In this document: positions 26,268-34,644 of the stretch, in pieces
Layout: each line of letters starts with the position of its first letter
Numbering within the stretch: the stretch's first letter is position 1
Assembly: GCA_945868475.1 (NCBI GenBank)
Contig: CAMBLM010000007.1
Location: 62,001-126,000, forward strand
From: an uncultured Ruminococcus sp.
GTDB lineage: Bacteria > Bacillota > Clostridia > Oscillospirales > Ruminococcaceae
DNA length: 64,000 nucleotides
Direction: 5' to 3'
Translations under genes and position numbers: made by a program
Notes under the pieces: generated by a model
The model's database searches: none
Told to the model about the DNA's origin: nothing
The model's input: only the letters and a program-made list of their open reading frames with translations

Positions 26268-26438
26268 TTGCCTAGATCATCTCAAACACAGGCTGTCAAG
26301 GTCGCTTTGCGTTCACTTTAACCTTGACAGCCTGTGTTTGAGATGATATAATCGCTTGTTGCGATCATGATGAAGTGATAGGAGATGAATCTATTGATTG
26401 ATACACGGATTATATTGGGAGTCCAGATAATATATAAT
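26202..26438 (+). mobile_element. 237-bp fold-back insertion element inside the MmeI-like gene
   Basis: Removing 26202-26438 restores the reading AAT-CCG-CCG (N-P-P) in frame. AAT occurs on both sides (26199-26201 and 26436-26438), which could be a 3-bp target duplication. Near the ends are 10-bp inverted repeats ATCTGGACTC (26202-26211) and GAGTCCAGAT (26419-26428). Inside is a perfect 27-bp inverted repeat (26276-26302 and 26321-26347) with an 18-base loop. It encodes no transposase, so it is MITE-like. An alternative is an invertible promoter segment, since a promoter lies between inverted repeats. I saw no second copy in the window. Confidence 0.78.
26324..26352 (+). promoter_or_regulatory. 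Outward consensus promoter carried by the inserted element
   Basis: A perfect TTGACA (26324-26329) and a perfect TATAAT (26347-26352) are 17 bases apart. The -35 lies in the right arm of the 27-bp inverted repeat and the -10 starts on its last base. AGGAG (26380-26384) follows, nine bases before the TTG at 26394. The mirror position on the other strand has no matching -10. Confidence 0.78.
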
Positions 26439-27698
26439 CCGCCGTTTGTGGGGGCAAGGCTTATGTCAGACGGGCAGAAAGCCGATGTATTTTCTGTTTT
26501 TGACGGAGTGAAAAACAACGGTAATCTTGATTATGTTTCCTGCTGGTATAAAAAAGCCGCTGATCTTATGACGGGGACAGAGATAAGAACTGCGCTTGTT
26601 TCAACAAATTCTATTACACAAGGTGAGCAGGTAGCAATACTTTGGAAAAATCTTTTTCAAAGCGGAGTACATATTGATTTTGCATACAGAACTTTTATTT
26701 GGGACAGTGAAGCAAGCAGTAAGGCGCACGTTCATTGTGTCATTGTTGGATTCAGCAAAGCAAGGAATAATGCTGCAAAAAGGTTGTTTAACAATGGCGT
26801 TGTGAAAACGGTAAATAATATAAATGGATATTTGGTCGATGCTGAAGATATTTTTATCGAAAGCAGAAACAAACCTATATGCAATGTTCCTGAGATAGGA
26901 ATAGGAAATAAACCTGTTGATGATGGAAATTATTTATTTACGAAAGAAGAAATGGAGAATTTTGTTTTGCAAGAACCTGCCGCCAAACCATATTTTCACC
27001 CTTTTTATGGTGCAAAAGAATTTATTAATCAACAACCAAGATATTGTTTGTGGCTCGGAGATTGTACTCCAAAAGAATTACGCTCAATGCCTAAATGTTT
27101 AGAGAGGGTAGAAGCGGTAAAAAATTTTCGACTGAATAGTAAAAGTGAAGGCACACGAAAGTTAGCAGATAAGCCAACGAGATTTCATGTTGAAAATATG
27201 CCTAAAGGAAAATTTTTAGTTATTCCTCAAGTATCGTCAGAACGTAGAAGATATATTCCTATAGGTTATATGGATGATAGTGTTCTTTGCAGCGATAAGG
27301 TTAGGATAATGCCGAATGCAACGTTATATCATTTTGGAGTATTGACTTCAAATGTTCATATGTCGTGGATGAGAACAATTTGTTGTAGATTAAAAAGTGA
27401 TTACAGCTATACAGTTAATGATGTTTACAACAACTTCCCATGGTGTAACCCAACCCCCGAACAGAAAGCATTGATCGAACAGACTGCGCAGTCGATACTT
27501 GATGCAAGAGCGTTATACCCAGATTGTTCGCTTGCAGATCTTTACGATGAAGTAACAATGCCGCCCGAACTCCGCAAAGCACACCAAGCGAATGACCGTG
27601 CCGTAATGAAAGCCTATGGTTTTGATGTTAAAACAATGACAGAATCAAGCTGTGTTGCCGAACTTATGAAAATGTATAAAAGGCTTGCGGACAAATAA
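26394..27698 (+). pseudogene. MmeI-like type IIG enzyme, C-terminal part (methylase motif IV, target recognition)
   Basis: This is the back half of the gene begun at 24699, in the same frame. After about 14 element-encoded residues it resumes at PPFVGARLM, the rest of the NPPF adenine-methylase motif. It then has the methylase remainder (DYVSCWYKKAADLM, RTALVSTNSITQGEQV) and a target-recognition region, ending in the family C-terminus (YNNFPWCNPTPEQKALIEQTA). The TTG at 26394 has AGGAG at ideal distance; the ATG at 26385 touches AGGAG and is too close. The downstream sequence is intact with no further stop or frameshift, so selection may still act on it. Confidence 0.82.
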
Positions 27699-27702
27699 CA
27701 GA

Positions 27703-27742
27703 AACACCGCCGCCCGACCACGAAAGGTCAGGCGGCGGTGTT
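27703..27742. terminator. Bidirectional GC-rich terminator
   Basis: ACACCGCCGCC and GGCGGCGGTGT form a long stem, with GACC/GGTC extending it above one mismatch, between the convergent MmeI-like gene and DUF378 gene. Confidence 0.8.
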
Positions 27743-27744
27743 GT

Positions 27745-27954
27745 TCAGCTGTGGCTGTTTACAGCGCTGTCTTCTCTGAAAAGAAGCGATATGCACCATA
27801 CTGCCGCAAGTGCGACAAGAATATAAAGTACGCGGCTTATTACTGCACCCGTTCCGCCGAAGAGCCATGCGATAAGGTCAAAGCGGAAAATTCCGACAAG
27901 TCCCCAGTTAAGACCGCCGACAATAAGCAGCGTCAATGCGATTTTATCCCACAT
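27745..27954 (-). CDS. DUF378 (YuzA-like) small membrane protein
   Basis: The 69-residue protein starts MWDKIALTLLIVGGLNWGLVG and continues with a second hydrophobic segment (SRVLYILVALAAVWCISLLF). The GGLNWGLVG signature and length fit DUF378, whose function is unknown. AAAGGAAC precedes the ATG on the minus strand. Confidence 0.85.
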   Translation of the reverse strand: MWDKIALTLLIVGGLNWGLVGIFRFDLIAWLFGGTGAVISRVLYILVALAAVWCISLLFREDSAVNSHS

Positions 27955-28015
27955 AATGCTGTTCCTTTCAAAAGTTTGTCAAACCCCGTGATTAGCTTAT
28001 GCAGAATATTCGCGA

Positions 28016-28960
28016 TTATTCGGCAGGAACAGTTTGCTCGTCAAATAATTCGGTAAGCGTTGCGAGAAATTTTTCATCGATAACATAATGACCGTCCTCA
28101 TTTTCCACGCCGCTCGAAAGAATGAAAGTTGAAATGCTGTTTGAGTTTTTGATAACGTATTTCATCGCTTTTTTTACTTCGTCATAATCGTAGGAAGTGA
28201 TGTCGGTGTCGATATCGGAATTTATGACCGCGATAAAATAATCGTCAAGATTGTTCGCGAAGCTTGAAGAGTTGGAAGTTCCTCGGGTCACAAGGTCGTT
28301 TATCGCAATGCCAAGACATTTTGAGCGGTATTCTTCGCCCTGGGTGTAATCAGGGTATGTAAGCACCTTGCGCAGAGTTGTCGAATCGAGGAACTGTCTG
28401 CCTGCCTTTAAAACGGTGGTTTCGCCCGTGTCAGGATTGTCATAAACAAGGTTGTAGGGGATATCATAGTCAATGCCGCCGAAAATATCCGCAATAACGG
28501 AAAAGCTCGAACGGGTGAATTTTATATATTTGTCAATGCTTATGCCAAGACAGCTTTCAGCCGCTTCAACGGCTTTTTTTGTGCCGCCGTTGCGGTAAAT
28601 GTTGTAGATAGTTTCCTCACCCTCGCCCGTGGAAACACTCGTGTTGCTCGGGATAGGCAGAAAGACGAACTGCTCCTCGATAGGGAGAAATCTTGCGACA
28701 AGGAAACAGCTTCCGCTCTCACGCTTCTCCGCATCGAGGATAAGCAGAACAGTCCGTGCGTCCTCAGCTGACGGAGTGTAGTCCCCGAGTACGGTCAGGG
28801 GCTGAAGCTCGACCTCGCTTGTGGCAGAGTCGGAGGTATCGTCTTTGTTACCGGTAAGAATGCTCGAAAAAGCAACATAACATACGCCGCCTGCGATAAT
28901 AAGCGTCAGAACGATCGTTATTATGTAAGTAAGAACTACTTTTGATGATCTTTTTGCCAT
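28016..28960 (-). CDS. LytR-CpsA-Psr (LCP)-like membrane-anchored protein with altered active site
   Basis: The 314-residue protein has a short basic N-terminus, one transmembrane segment (about 9-31), and an extracellular domain resembling LCP proteins, which attach polymers to peptidoglycan. Supporting stretches are TVLLILDAEKRES, GGTKKAVEAAESCLGISIDKYIKF and FGGIDYDIPYNLVYD, where LCP proteins usually have GGVDVDVP. The usual IPRDT arginine/aspartate motif reads IPSNT, so the catalytic pyrophosphate-binding arginine seems lost. I placed the start at 28960 where AAAGGAG precedes ATG. Confidence 0.7.
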   Translation of the reverse strand: MAKRSSKVVLTYIITIVLTLIIAGGVCYVAFSSILTGNKDDTSDSATSEVELQPLTVLGDYTPSAEDARTVLLILDAEKRESGSCFLVARFLPIEEQFVFLPIPSNTSVSTGEGEETIYNIYRNGGTKKAVEAAESCLGISIDKYIKFTRSSFSVIADIFGGIDYDIPYNLVYDNPDTGETTVLKAGRQFLDSTTLRKVLTYPDYTQGEEYRSKCLGIAINDLVTRGTSNSSSFANNLDDYFIAVINSDIDTDITSYDYDEVKKAMKYVIKNSNSISTFILSSGVENEDGHYVIDEKFLATLTELFDEQTVPAE

Positions 28961-29044
28961 AAAAAACTCCTTTATCCGTATTGCCAAATGCGCTTCATAG
29001 TGGTATAATGTCATTATGTGTACAATGTGCGCAATGCGCGCATA

Positions 29045-29614
29045 TTAAAATGTCAGCTTCACGGGCGAAGCCTTTGCTTCGTCTGCGGCAGCGGCTATCT
29101 TTGCAATGTTTATGGTGCGAATTTCAATGCCTGCTTTCTCGGCAAGGCGGATAGTCTGTCCCGTTCCGCTCCTGTAGCTGCTGACAGCCGCAATGAGCCG
29201 TGAAGAATTGTCTATCATAAATTTGTTCCGCTTCTGCATACAGTCCTTGGTGTATTCTTCGCTGATGTAAACAATGTCGGCGGCTTCGTTGATAAGACAG
29301 CCGTAGATGAATTTTTCAAAACTGCGAAGATTTTTCGGCTGTGCTCTGTACGGAACAGCCGCAACGAGCTGTATCCTCGGGTCGCTCCGCTTGAAATCGA
29401 GAACAAGATCACCTGCCATAAGGTCGATGCCGCGCGCAAGACCCGTGATGAAGCAGGTGTAGCCGTCATCGATCGCGGACGCTATCTCCTGATGCAGCAG
29501 TGATCTTATCACACCCATAACGGGGGAAGAAATATCACCGCTGTCGGGCAGTTTTTCGGGACGGTGTCCCGAGAAGCAGACGGTTTTTTCTTTTGGTATA
29601 ATGAATTCGGACAT
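29045..29614 (-). CDS. SLOG-superfamily protein, YpsA/DUF1273-like
   Basis: The 189-residue protein begins with KTVCFSGHRPEKLP and has FITGLARGIDLMAGDLVLD, both typical of the YpsA/DUF1273 branch of the SLOG (Rossmann-like nucleotide-binding) superfamily. A later SSYRSGTGQTIRLAEKAGIEI fits the fold's last motif. Bacillus YpsA affects cell division; the biochemical role is unresolved. The ATG at 29614 follows GGAG closely. Confidence 0.8.
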   Translation of the reverse strand: MSEFIIPKEKTVCFSGHRPEKLPDSGDISSPVMGVIRSLLHQEIASAIDDGYTCFITGLARGIDLMAGDLVLDFKRSDPRIQLVAAVPYRAQPKNLRSFEKFIYGCLINEAADIVYISEEYTKDCMQKRNKFMIDNSSRLIAAVSSYRSGTGQTIRLAEKAGIEIRTINIAKIAAAADEAKASPVKLTF

Positions 29615-29639
29615 ATTTTTCTCCATATCATTATAGTAT

Positions 29640-29741
29640 TGATCTTTGATCGAAGTGCAGGCAAAAAATCGCCGCAGGATATCTTCATTTAAGCTTTTTG
29701 CCTGACTTTTTGTACACTTTGGGTTTGAAAATCAGTATAAT
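29640..29741. repeat. Diverged family A/B-like palindrome upstream of alr (A7)
   Basis: Ends TAGTATTGATCTTTGATC and the loosely matching AAAATCAGTATAA, with AGGCAAAAAATCGC and TTTTTTGCCTG-type interior arms. It is less regular than other copies. It contributes a TATAAT sequence upstream of alr that could serve as a -10. Confidence 0.5.
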
Positions 29742-29813
29742 ACAGTATATTAATTTTATTTTAACATATACGGTCGGCTTTTGCAACCGATTTTACGAAA
29801 AAGGAGCTTATTA

Positions 29814-30962
29814 ATGGAATTTTTTCATAAAAGAACCTGGGCGGAAATAGACCTTGCCGCCGCCGAAAAGAACCTTGAGATCCTCAAAGGCTTTATAGAC
29901 AAAACAAAAACGCGCCCCTGCTGTGTGCTGAAAGCATTTGGCTACGGCCACGGTGACGTGAACCTTATGAAGCTTTATCAGACGCTCGGCGTTGACTTCT
30001 TCGCCGTTTCAAATATAGACGAGGCAATAGGTCTGCGCAAGCACGGCTGTACGGGCGATATCCTTATCCTCGGCTATACAGTACCGCAGTACGCCGCAGA
30101 GCTTTCGCGCTTCGATATAATCCAGGCCGCAATTTCCGATGAGTATGCAAAAGAACTTTCCGAAGCCGCAAAAGCCCCTGTCCGTGTACATATCAAGCTT
30201 GATACGGGAATGGGCAGAATAGGTCTTATCGCAAAGGACAGAAAAAAATGCCTTGAAGAGATCGCCGAGATACGCGCGCTCCCGAACCTTGCCTGCGAGG
30301 GTATCTTCACGCATTTTGCAGTCGCAGACAGCTTTGAAAAGGAAAGCTGCGACTATACCGATATGCAGAAAGAATTGTTTTTCTCTATCGCGGAAGAAGC
30401 AGGCGGCTTTAAGGAAGTCCACTGCCTTAACAGTGCAGGTGCAGAGCTTCACTATGACAGCCGAAGCACCCTCGCGAGATTCGGTATCCTCCTTTACGGT
30501 CTGAACCCCGACCCATCACTCAAAATGCCCGAGGGCATCGAACCCGTAATGGAAATAAAGTCCGTTATCGGCTATATCAAAGACCTGCATAAGGGCGACT
30601 GCGTTAGCTACGGCAGAACCTTTACCGCCGAACACGATATGAGAGCCGCAACCCTCCCGATAGGCTATGCCGATGGCTATCCAAGACTGCTCTCAAATAA
30701 GGGCGAAGTTATGATATGCGGAAAAAGAGCGAAAATACTCGGCAGAGTTTGTATGGATCAGATAATCGTTGATATAACCGATATCCCCGAAGCAAAAGTC
30801 GGAACAGAAGTCACCGTTTTCGGCAAGGGTGAAATAACCGCCGATGATGTAGCGGCAATGTGTGGAACTATCGGATATGAGATGATATGCGCAGTATCGC
30901 CGAGAGTGCCGAGAGTTTATATGAAAGACGGAAAAGTCGTTGATGTGGTAAACATTTTATAA
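29814..30962 (+). CDS. alr: Alanine racemase (PLP-dependent)
   Basis: Alr interconverts L- and D-alanine for peptidoglycan. The 382-residue protein has FFHKRTWAEIDLAA at the start, the PLP lysine K40 in VLKAFGYGHG (family consensus KANAYGHG), HIKLDTGMGRIG, SYGRTFTA, and PIGYADGYPR-LLSNKGEVM with GRVCMDQIIVD near the C-terminal domain carrying the catalytic tyrosine. A serine-racemase relative cannot be excluded. AAAGGAG precedes the ATG at 29814. Its TAA stop is the first codon of a family C repeat. Confidence 0.93.
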   Translation: MEFFHKRTWAEIDLAAAEKNLEILKGFIDKTKTRPCCVLKAFGYGHGDVNLMKLYQTLGVDFFAVSNIDEAIGLRKHGCTGDILILGYTVPQYAAELSRFDIIQAAISDEYAKELSEAAKAPVRVHIKLDTGMGRIGLIAKDRKKCLEEIAEIRALPNLACEGIFTHFAVADSFEKESCDYTDMQKELFFSIAEEAGGFKEVHCLNSAGAELHYDSRSTLARFGILLYGLNPDPSLKMPEGIEPVMEIKSVIGYIKDLHKGDCVSYGRTFTAEHDMRAATLPIGYADGYPRLLSNKGEVMICGKRAKILGRVCMDQIIVDITDIPEAKVGTEVTVFGKGEITADDVAAMCGTIGYEMICAVSPRVPRVYMKDGKVVDVVNIL

Positions 30963-31506
30963 TGCGTAATTCGTAATGCGTAATTATTTTTGTTTCTCAT
31001 ATTGGTCACGGAATACCTATATTTCGTAGGGGCGGGTTCAATATCCGCCCCTACTAATTCTCCGAATTTTAGCGTAATACAGACACAAAAATGTAGGGGA
31101 CGGGTCGCTGTCCCGCGCCGCAAGGCGTTATAAAATAAACGAACAGCCCTGTTTTCAAGTAAAATCCATTGAAAACAAGGCTGCTTTTTGTTTTTATTCG
31201 TGGTATTTTTGTGCGCCGAAAAATCGTTGCAGTTTCGTTAATTATAACGGGTGAATATTGATACTAATTCCAGACCAACCTATAGACAAATACTCGGATA
31301 TAATAATCCGATTCTGCGTCAGACTCCCTTGACAGGCGGCAGCCTGCCTGCGGTCGTCTTCCTTGACTTGGATTATTCTATCTGTCGTCTTTGTCTATAG
31401 AACGGTTTGGAATTAGTATGAATCCGCCCCTACTAAATTCAGGTGTTTCACGATAAATATGCGGAACAAAAAATAATTCCGCATTCCGAATTCCTAATTC
31501 CGAATT
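30961..31506. repeat. Family C intergenic repeat (C1), with a family B element inside
   Basis: This gap between convergent alr and ribU contains a family C repeat: TAATGCGTAATTCG start, GTAGGGGCGGG...CCGCCCCTAC palindrome (31026-31053), a GTAGGGGACGG stretch, and an intrinsic terminator at 31142-31186 (CAGCC..TGTTTTCAA with TTGAAAACAAGGCTG, then CTTTTTG). The second GGCGGATATTGAATCCGCC-like palindrome is split by B2. The right end CCGAATTCCTAATTCCGAATTA runs into the ribU stop codon. Confidence 0.8.
31261..31419. repeat. Family B palindromic element (B2), inserted in C1
   Basis: This 159-base element has ends ATACTAATTCC and GGAATTAGTAT, CCTATAGACAAA with TTTGTCTATAG, and the same GC-rich core with GCCTGCGGTCG as B1. 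It interrupts a family C palindrome: CGGGTGAATATTG lies on its left and AATCCGCCCCTAC on its right. Confidence 0.85.
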
Positions 31507-32137
31507 AGTCAACAATGTGTGCCTTGCGCAGAGCCGTGATAAGCGGCTTGTAAATAATTATCGTAACAACAGCGCAGAGGATACCTTTTACTATTGTGAA
31601 CGGCAGATTGAAGATGCAGAGCGCGCTGAAAATGTTTCCGACCGATGGAAGTATCTTCTGATATGCCGACATAATTGCCTCCATTCCGCCGAATGCTTTC
31701 GCATATATCGGATATACAATGAAGTAGTTGAGCGGCAGGCTTATCAGTGCAAACACAACCGTGCCGATAATACAGCCGATAACAGCACCTTTCTTCGTGT
31801 GGTTCTTCCTGTAGATAAGGCTTGCGGTCAGCGTGAATGCCGCACTTGTAACAAAATCAAAGATATCTCCTATACCCATAGTTGTACCTAAGCCTTTTAT
31901 TGCGGTATGTATAACATTCTTGATGAAACATACAAGCAGACCGCCTATCGGACCTGTTGTGAATCCTGCGAAAAGGCAGACAACGTTCGACAAGTCCAGC
32001 TTTATGAACGGCGGCATAAGCGGAACGGGAAAGTCGAGGTAGTAGATAACGAGTGCTACAGCCGAGAGCATTGCTACCTGAATGAGCTTTTTATTTTTTG
32101 AGCTTTCTGCGAGTGGGTTCTTTGCTGTGTTTTCCAT
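31505..32137 (-). CDS. ribU: Riboflavin ECF transporter S component RibU
   Basis: RibU is the riboflavin-binding membrane subunit of an energy-coupling-factor transporter. The 210-residue protein has about six hydrophobic segments and the family stretch PLMPPFIKLDLSNVVCLFAGF, then GLLVCFIKNVIHTAI. The FMN riboswitch upstream strongly supports the substrate. The ATG at 32137 follows TTTGGAGG. The shared energising module (EcfA/T) is not in this window. Its stop overlaps repeat C1. Confidence 0.95.
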   Translation of the reverse strand: MENTAKNPLAESSKNKKLIQVAMLSAVALVIYYLDFPVPLMPPFIKLDLSNVVCLFAGFTTGPIGGLLVCFIKNVIHTAIKGLGTTMGIGDIFDFVTSAAFTLTASLIYRKNHTKKGAVIGCIIGTVVFALISLPLNYFIVYPIYAKAFGGMEAIMSAYQKILPSVGNIFSALCIFNLPFTIVKGILCAVVTIIIYKPLITALRKAHIVD

Positions 32138-32185
32138 TTGAGATTCCTCCAAAAGTTTAATATTATAAGAGCAATCTGTAACAGA

Positions 32186-32218
32186 AAAAGCCCGTGAAAT
32201 TCTCATTCACGGGCTTTT
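32186..32218 (-). terminator. Riboswitch expression-platform terminator
   Basis: On the minus strand AAAAGCCCGTGAA pairs with TTCACGGGCTTTT and is followed by T-rich sequence, between the FMN aptamer and ribU. Confidence 0.88.
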
Positions 32219-32280
32219 AATACTTTTTCTTCCAATTATTATATCGGGGAATAAGTATGTTGCGCAAAAATTTGCGTTGT

Positions 32281-32401
32281 TTCTTTCATCCGGACTATAC
32301 CGTCGGTTTCGGAATTTCACCGAATCAGCCTTGTTCCGTAAAAGGAAGTCGGGTCGCGGACTTTACCGCCGGTGAGGACTTGCACCTCGCCCTGAAACAG
32401 A
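32281..32401 (-). promoter_or_regulatory. FMN riboswitch (RFN element) controlling ribU
   Basis: On the minus strand the conserved RFN segments are present in order: AGGGCGAGGTGC near 32393, CACCGGCGGTAAAGTCCGCG, GATTCGGTGAAATTCCG, AACCGACGGTATAGTCCGG, then ATGAAAGAAA. The element is followed by an intrinsic terminator, so FMN binding is expected to stop transcription before ribU. Confidence 0.96.
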
Positions 32402-32429
32402 TTTGCAGATATACTGTTTTATTGTTCGA

Positions 32430-32846
32430 TTATTCGGATTCTTCGTCGTCGAAGTCGAATTCGAGATGCTCGCCGCAGTTAGGGCAGGTCATTTCGCCCT
32501 CTTCAAGCATAGCTTCTCCGAGCTGGATTGTGTCGCCGCAGGTTGGGCAGCAAACTTCATAAAGCTCTTCTTCGTCATCGTAATCATCGAAGTCATCGTC
32601 ATCATCGTAGCTATCGTCGTCTTCATCGTCATAGAGGTCATCTTCTATGTCAGAAAGATCCTCGTCGATAGCGTCAACAACTTCAACGATCTCGTCGATC
32701 TGATCCTGAACATCATCAAAATAAACCGACATATCTTCGAGAACGTCAGCCATAAGAGCAAGGATCTTGCCCTCCTTTGTTGATGTGTCAAGTTCAAGTC
32801 CGTCCATAAGACCTTTAAGGTAAGAAACCTTTTCGCCAAGTTTCAT
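32430..32846 (-). CDS. CD1247 N-terminal-domain protein with acidic linker and zinc ribbon
   Basis: The 138-residue protein has an N-terminal helical part (KLGEKVSYLKGLMDGLELD, about residues 2-50), a run of aspartate and glutamate (about 68-98), then a zinc-ribbon with two CxxC pairs, CCPTCGD and CPNCGE. This layout is common in Clostridia but its role is unknown; nucleic-acid or RNA polymerase contact is possible. The ATG at 32846 follows TTGGAGG. Confidence 0.75.
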   Translation of the reverse strand: MKLGEKVSYLKGLMDGLELDTSTKEGKILALMADVLEDMSVYFDDVQDQIDEIVEVVDAIDEDLSDIEDDLYDDEDDDSYDDDDDFDDYDDEEELYEVCCPTCGDTIQLGEAMLEEGEMTCPNCGEHLEFDFDDEESE

Positions 32847-32893
32847 AAAGATTACCTCCAATTATAAAATTGCAGAATAAAAACGGATAAAGC

Positions 32894-33451
32894 TTATGCT
32901 CTTTCCATGTATTCGCCTGTTCTTGTATCGATTCTGATCATGTCGCCCTCGTTGATGAAGAGGGGAACCTTGACCTCAGCGCCTGTTTCAAGAGTTGCCG
33001 GCTTTGTAGCGTTTGTAGCTGTGTTGCCTGCAAAACCCGGGTCAGTCTGTGTGACCTGAAGGTCAACAAAGTTCGGTGGTTCTACTGCGAAAACCTTGCC
33101 CTTGTAGGAGCAAACCTTACAGATCATTTCTTCCTTAACGAACTTGAAGTTGTCGCTGATCTCTGCGGGAGCAACAGGAAGATCTTCGTAAGTCTCCGGG
33201 TCCATGAAGTGGTAAAGGTCGCCGTCGTTGTAGGAATACTGCATATCTCTTCTTTCAACGAAAGCAGTAGGGAACTTTGCGGAAGGGTTGTAGCTCTTTT
33301 CAATTACAGAGCCGGTAATAACGTTCTTGATTTTTGTTCTTACAAAAGCTGCGCCCTTGCCCGGTTTAACGTGCTGGAATTCAACAACCTGAAGTACGTT
33401 GCCGTCCTCCTCAAAGGTAACGCCGTTTCTGAAATCGCCTGCTGTGATCAT
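32894..33451 (-). CDS. efp: Elongation factor P
   Basis: EF-P relieves ribosome stalling at polyproline stretches. The 185-residue protein has the three-barrel family layout, starts [13 protein letters not shown] and has the tip loop VKPGKGAAF with Lys32, the residue modified in Bacillus. The C-terminus ([17 protein letters not shown]) is the standard signature. CGGAGG precedes the ATG at 33451. It lies in a leftward run with aroQ and an M24 peptidase, a common Firmicutes neighbourhood. Confidence 0.97.
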   Translation of the reverse strand: MITAGDFRNGVTFEEDGNVLQVVEFQHVKPGKGAAFVRTKIKNVITGSVIEKSYNPSAKFPTAFVERRDMQYSYNDGDLYHFMDPETYEDLPVAPAEISDNFKFVKEEMICKVCSYKGKVFAVEPPNFVDLQVTQTDPGFAGNTATNATKPATLETGAEVKVPLFINEGDMIRIDTRTGEYMERA

Positions 33452-33573
33452 AGAATACCTCCGTATAAATAAAGTCATTATTAATATGCATAAATAGCCT
33501 TACAAATATTCTACTACATTCTGCTTGATTTTGCAAGTGTTTTCGCATAATTTTTATTACTTTTATAACTTTT

Positions 33574-34644
33574 TTATAAAATAATAAGATTTTTTGGTGA
33601 GTGTGCAAAGTTAGTATGTCCGTTTTTTGTGACATAAACACAATCTTCGATGCGAACGCCGAATTTTTCGGGGAGATAAATGCCCGGTTCGACCGTCATA
33701 ACGACATTTTCGGCAAGCACGGTCGTATCACGGGTGTTTGCGGCAGGGCTTTCATGAATTTCCAGTCCGACGCTGTGACCGAGTCCGTGACCGAATGCTT
33801 CGCCGTAGCCCTTTTCCGTGATAAGATCACGCGCGCAGGCGTCAAGATCCTTGCAGACAACTCCTGCCCTGACAAGATCAAGACATCTCTGCTGTGCTTC
33901 GAGCGTTATCTCATAAATTTCACGCATTTCCGCCGTAGGCTCGCCAACGCAGACAGTTCTCGTCATATCGCTGTGATAACCGTCAAAAACTGCGCCGAAA
34001 TCCATTAAAACGAACTCGCCTTTTTGAATTTTCTTATCGGACGGAACGCCGTGCGGAACGGAAGTGTTTTTTCCCGCAAGCGCGATAGTATCGAACGAAA
34101 TTTCCTCTGCACCGTGGGAAAGCATGTAGAAATCGAGCGAACGTGCAACTTCAAGCTCGGTCGCACCCTCCCTGATAACGTTTTTGAGCGCATTGTCAAG
34201 CGCAGCTTCGGCAATATCCTGCGCTTTCTGCATCTTTTCAAGCTCTTCGGCAGTCTTGACGCTGCGAAGCTTTGTTATTGCACCGCTCAGAAAGCCTGTC
34301 GAGTCGATCCTGAAGCCTTCAAGCTTTTCTGCATAAACGGAAAGCTCTGCGACCGTCATAGTTTCGGCTTCGATATAGACCTTTTCCGTGCCGTGCTTTT
34401 TGAGCAGATCGACAAGCTGGCTGTAAAACTTCACCGAGCGCACAACTTCACAGTCGGTGACCCTTTCCTTTGCCTTTTCAAAATAGCGGAAGTCGATAAG
34501 AAGATACGCCGCATCGGGGAAAACGAGAACGGCGCCTGCGGAGGACTTCATTCCGCAGAAATAGCGGCGGTTTATGTCGGAGGTGATGAGCGCGCAGCAG
34601 CTTTCCTGCGGCATTTTTTCGCGAAGCTTTTCAATATTATTCAT
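33574..34644 (-). CDS. M24 family Xaa-Pro aminopeptidase
   Basis: The 356-residue protein has an N-terminal creatinase-like domain and a C-terminal pita-bread fold with the five metal ligands visible in MDFGAVFDGYHSDMTRTV (two aspartates), GHGLGHSVGLEIHE (histidine and glutamate) and EPGIYLPEKFGVRIED (glutamate). It is expected to remove N-terminal residues before proline. Its start overlaps the end of aroQ by eight bases, so the two are coupled. efp follows 122 bases downstream. Confidence 0.93.
   Translation of the reverse strand: MNNIEKLREKMPQESCCALITSDINRRYFCGMKSSAGAVLVFPDAAYLLIDFRYFEKAKERVTDCEVVRSVKFYSQLVDLLKKHGTEKVYIEAETMTVAELSVYAEKLEGFRIDSTGFLSGAITKLRSVKTAEELEKMQKAQDIAEAALDNALKNVIREGATELEVARSLDFYMLSHGAEEISFDTIALAGKNTSVPHGVPSDKKIQKGEFVLMDFGAVFDGYHSDMTRTVCVGEPTAEMREIYEITLEAQQRCLDLVRAGVVCKDLDACARDLITEKGYGEAFGHGLGHSVGLEIHESPAANTRDTTVLAENVVMTVEPGIYLPEKFGVRIEDCVYVTKNGHTNFAHSPKNLIIL

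Noticed and set aside
24699-27698. BREX/PglX or type I HsdM as identity of the split methylase
   Set aside because: The N-terminal D-x10-EQK nuclease centre, the total length near 920 and the single NPPF motif fit MmeI-like type IIG enzymes better, and no BREX or HsdR/HsdS partner genes are present.
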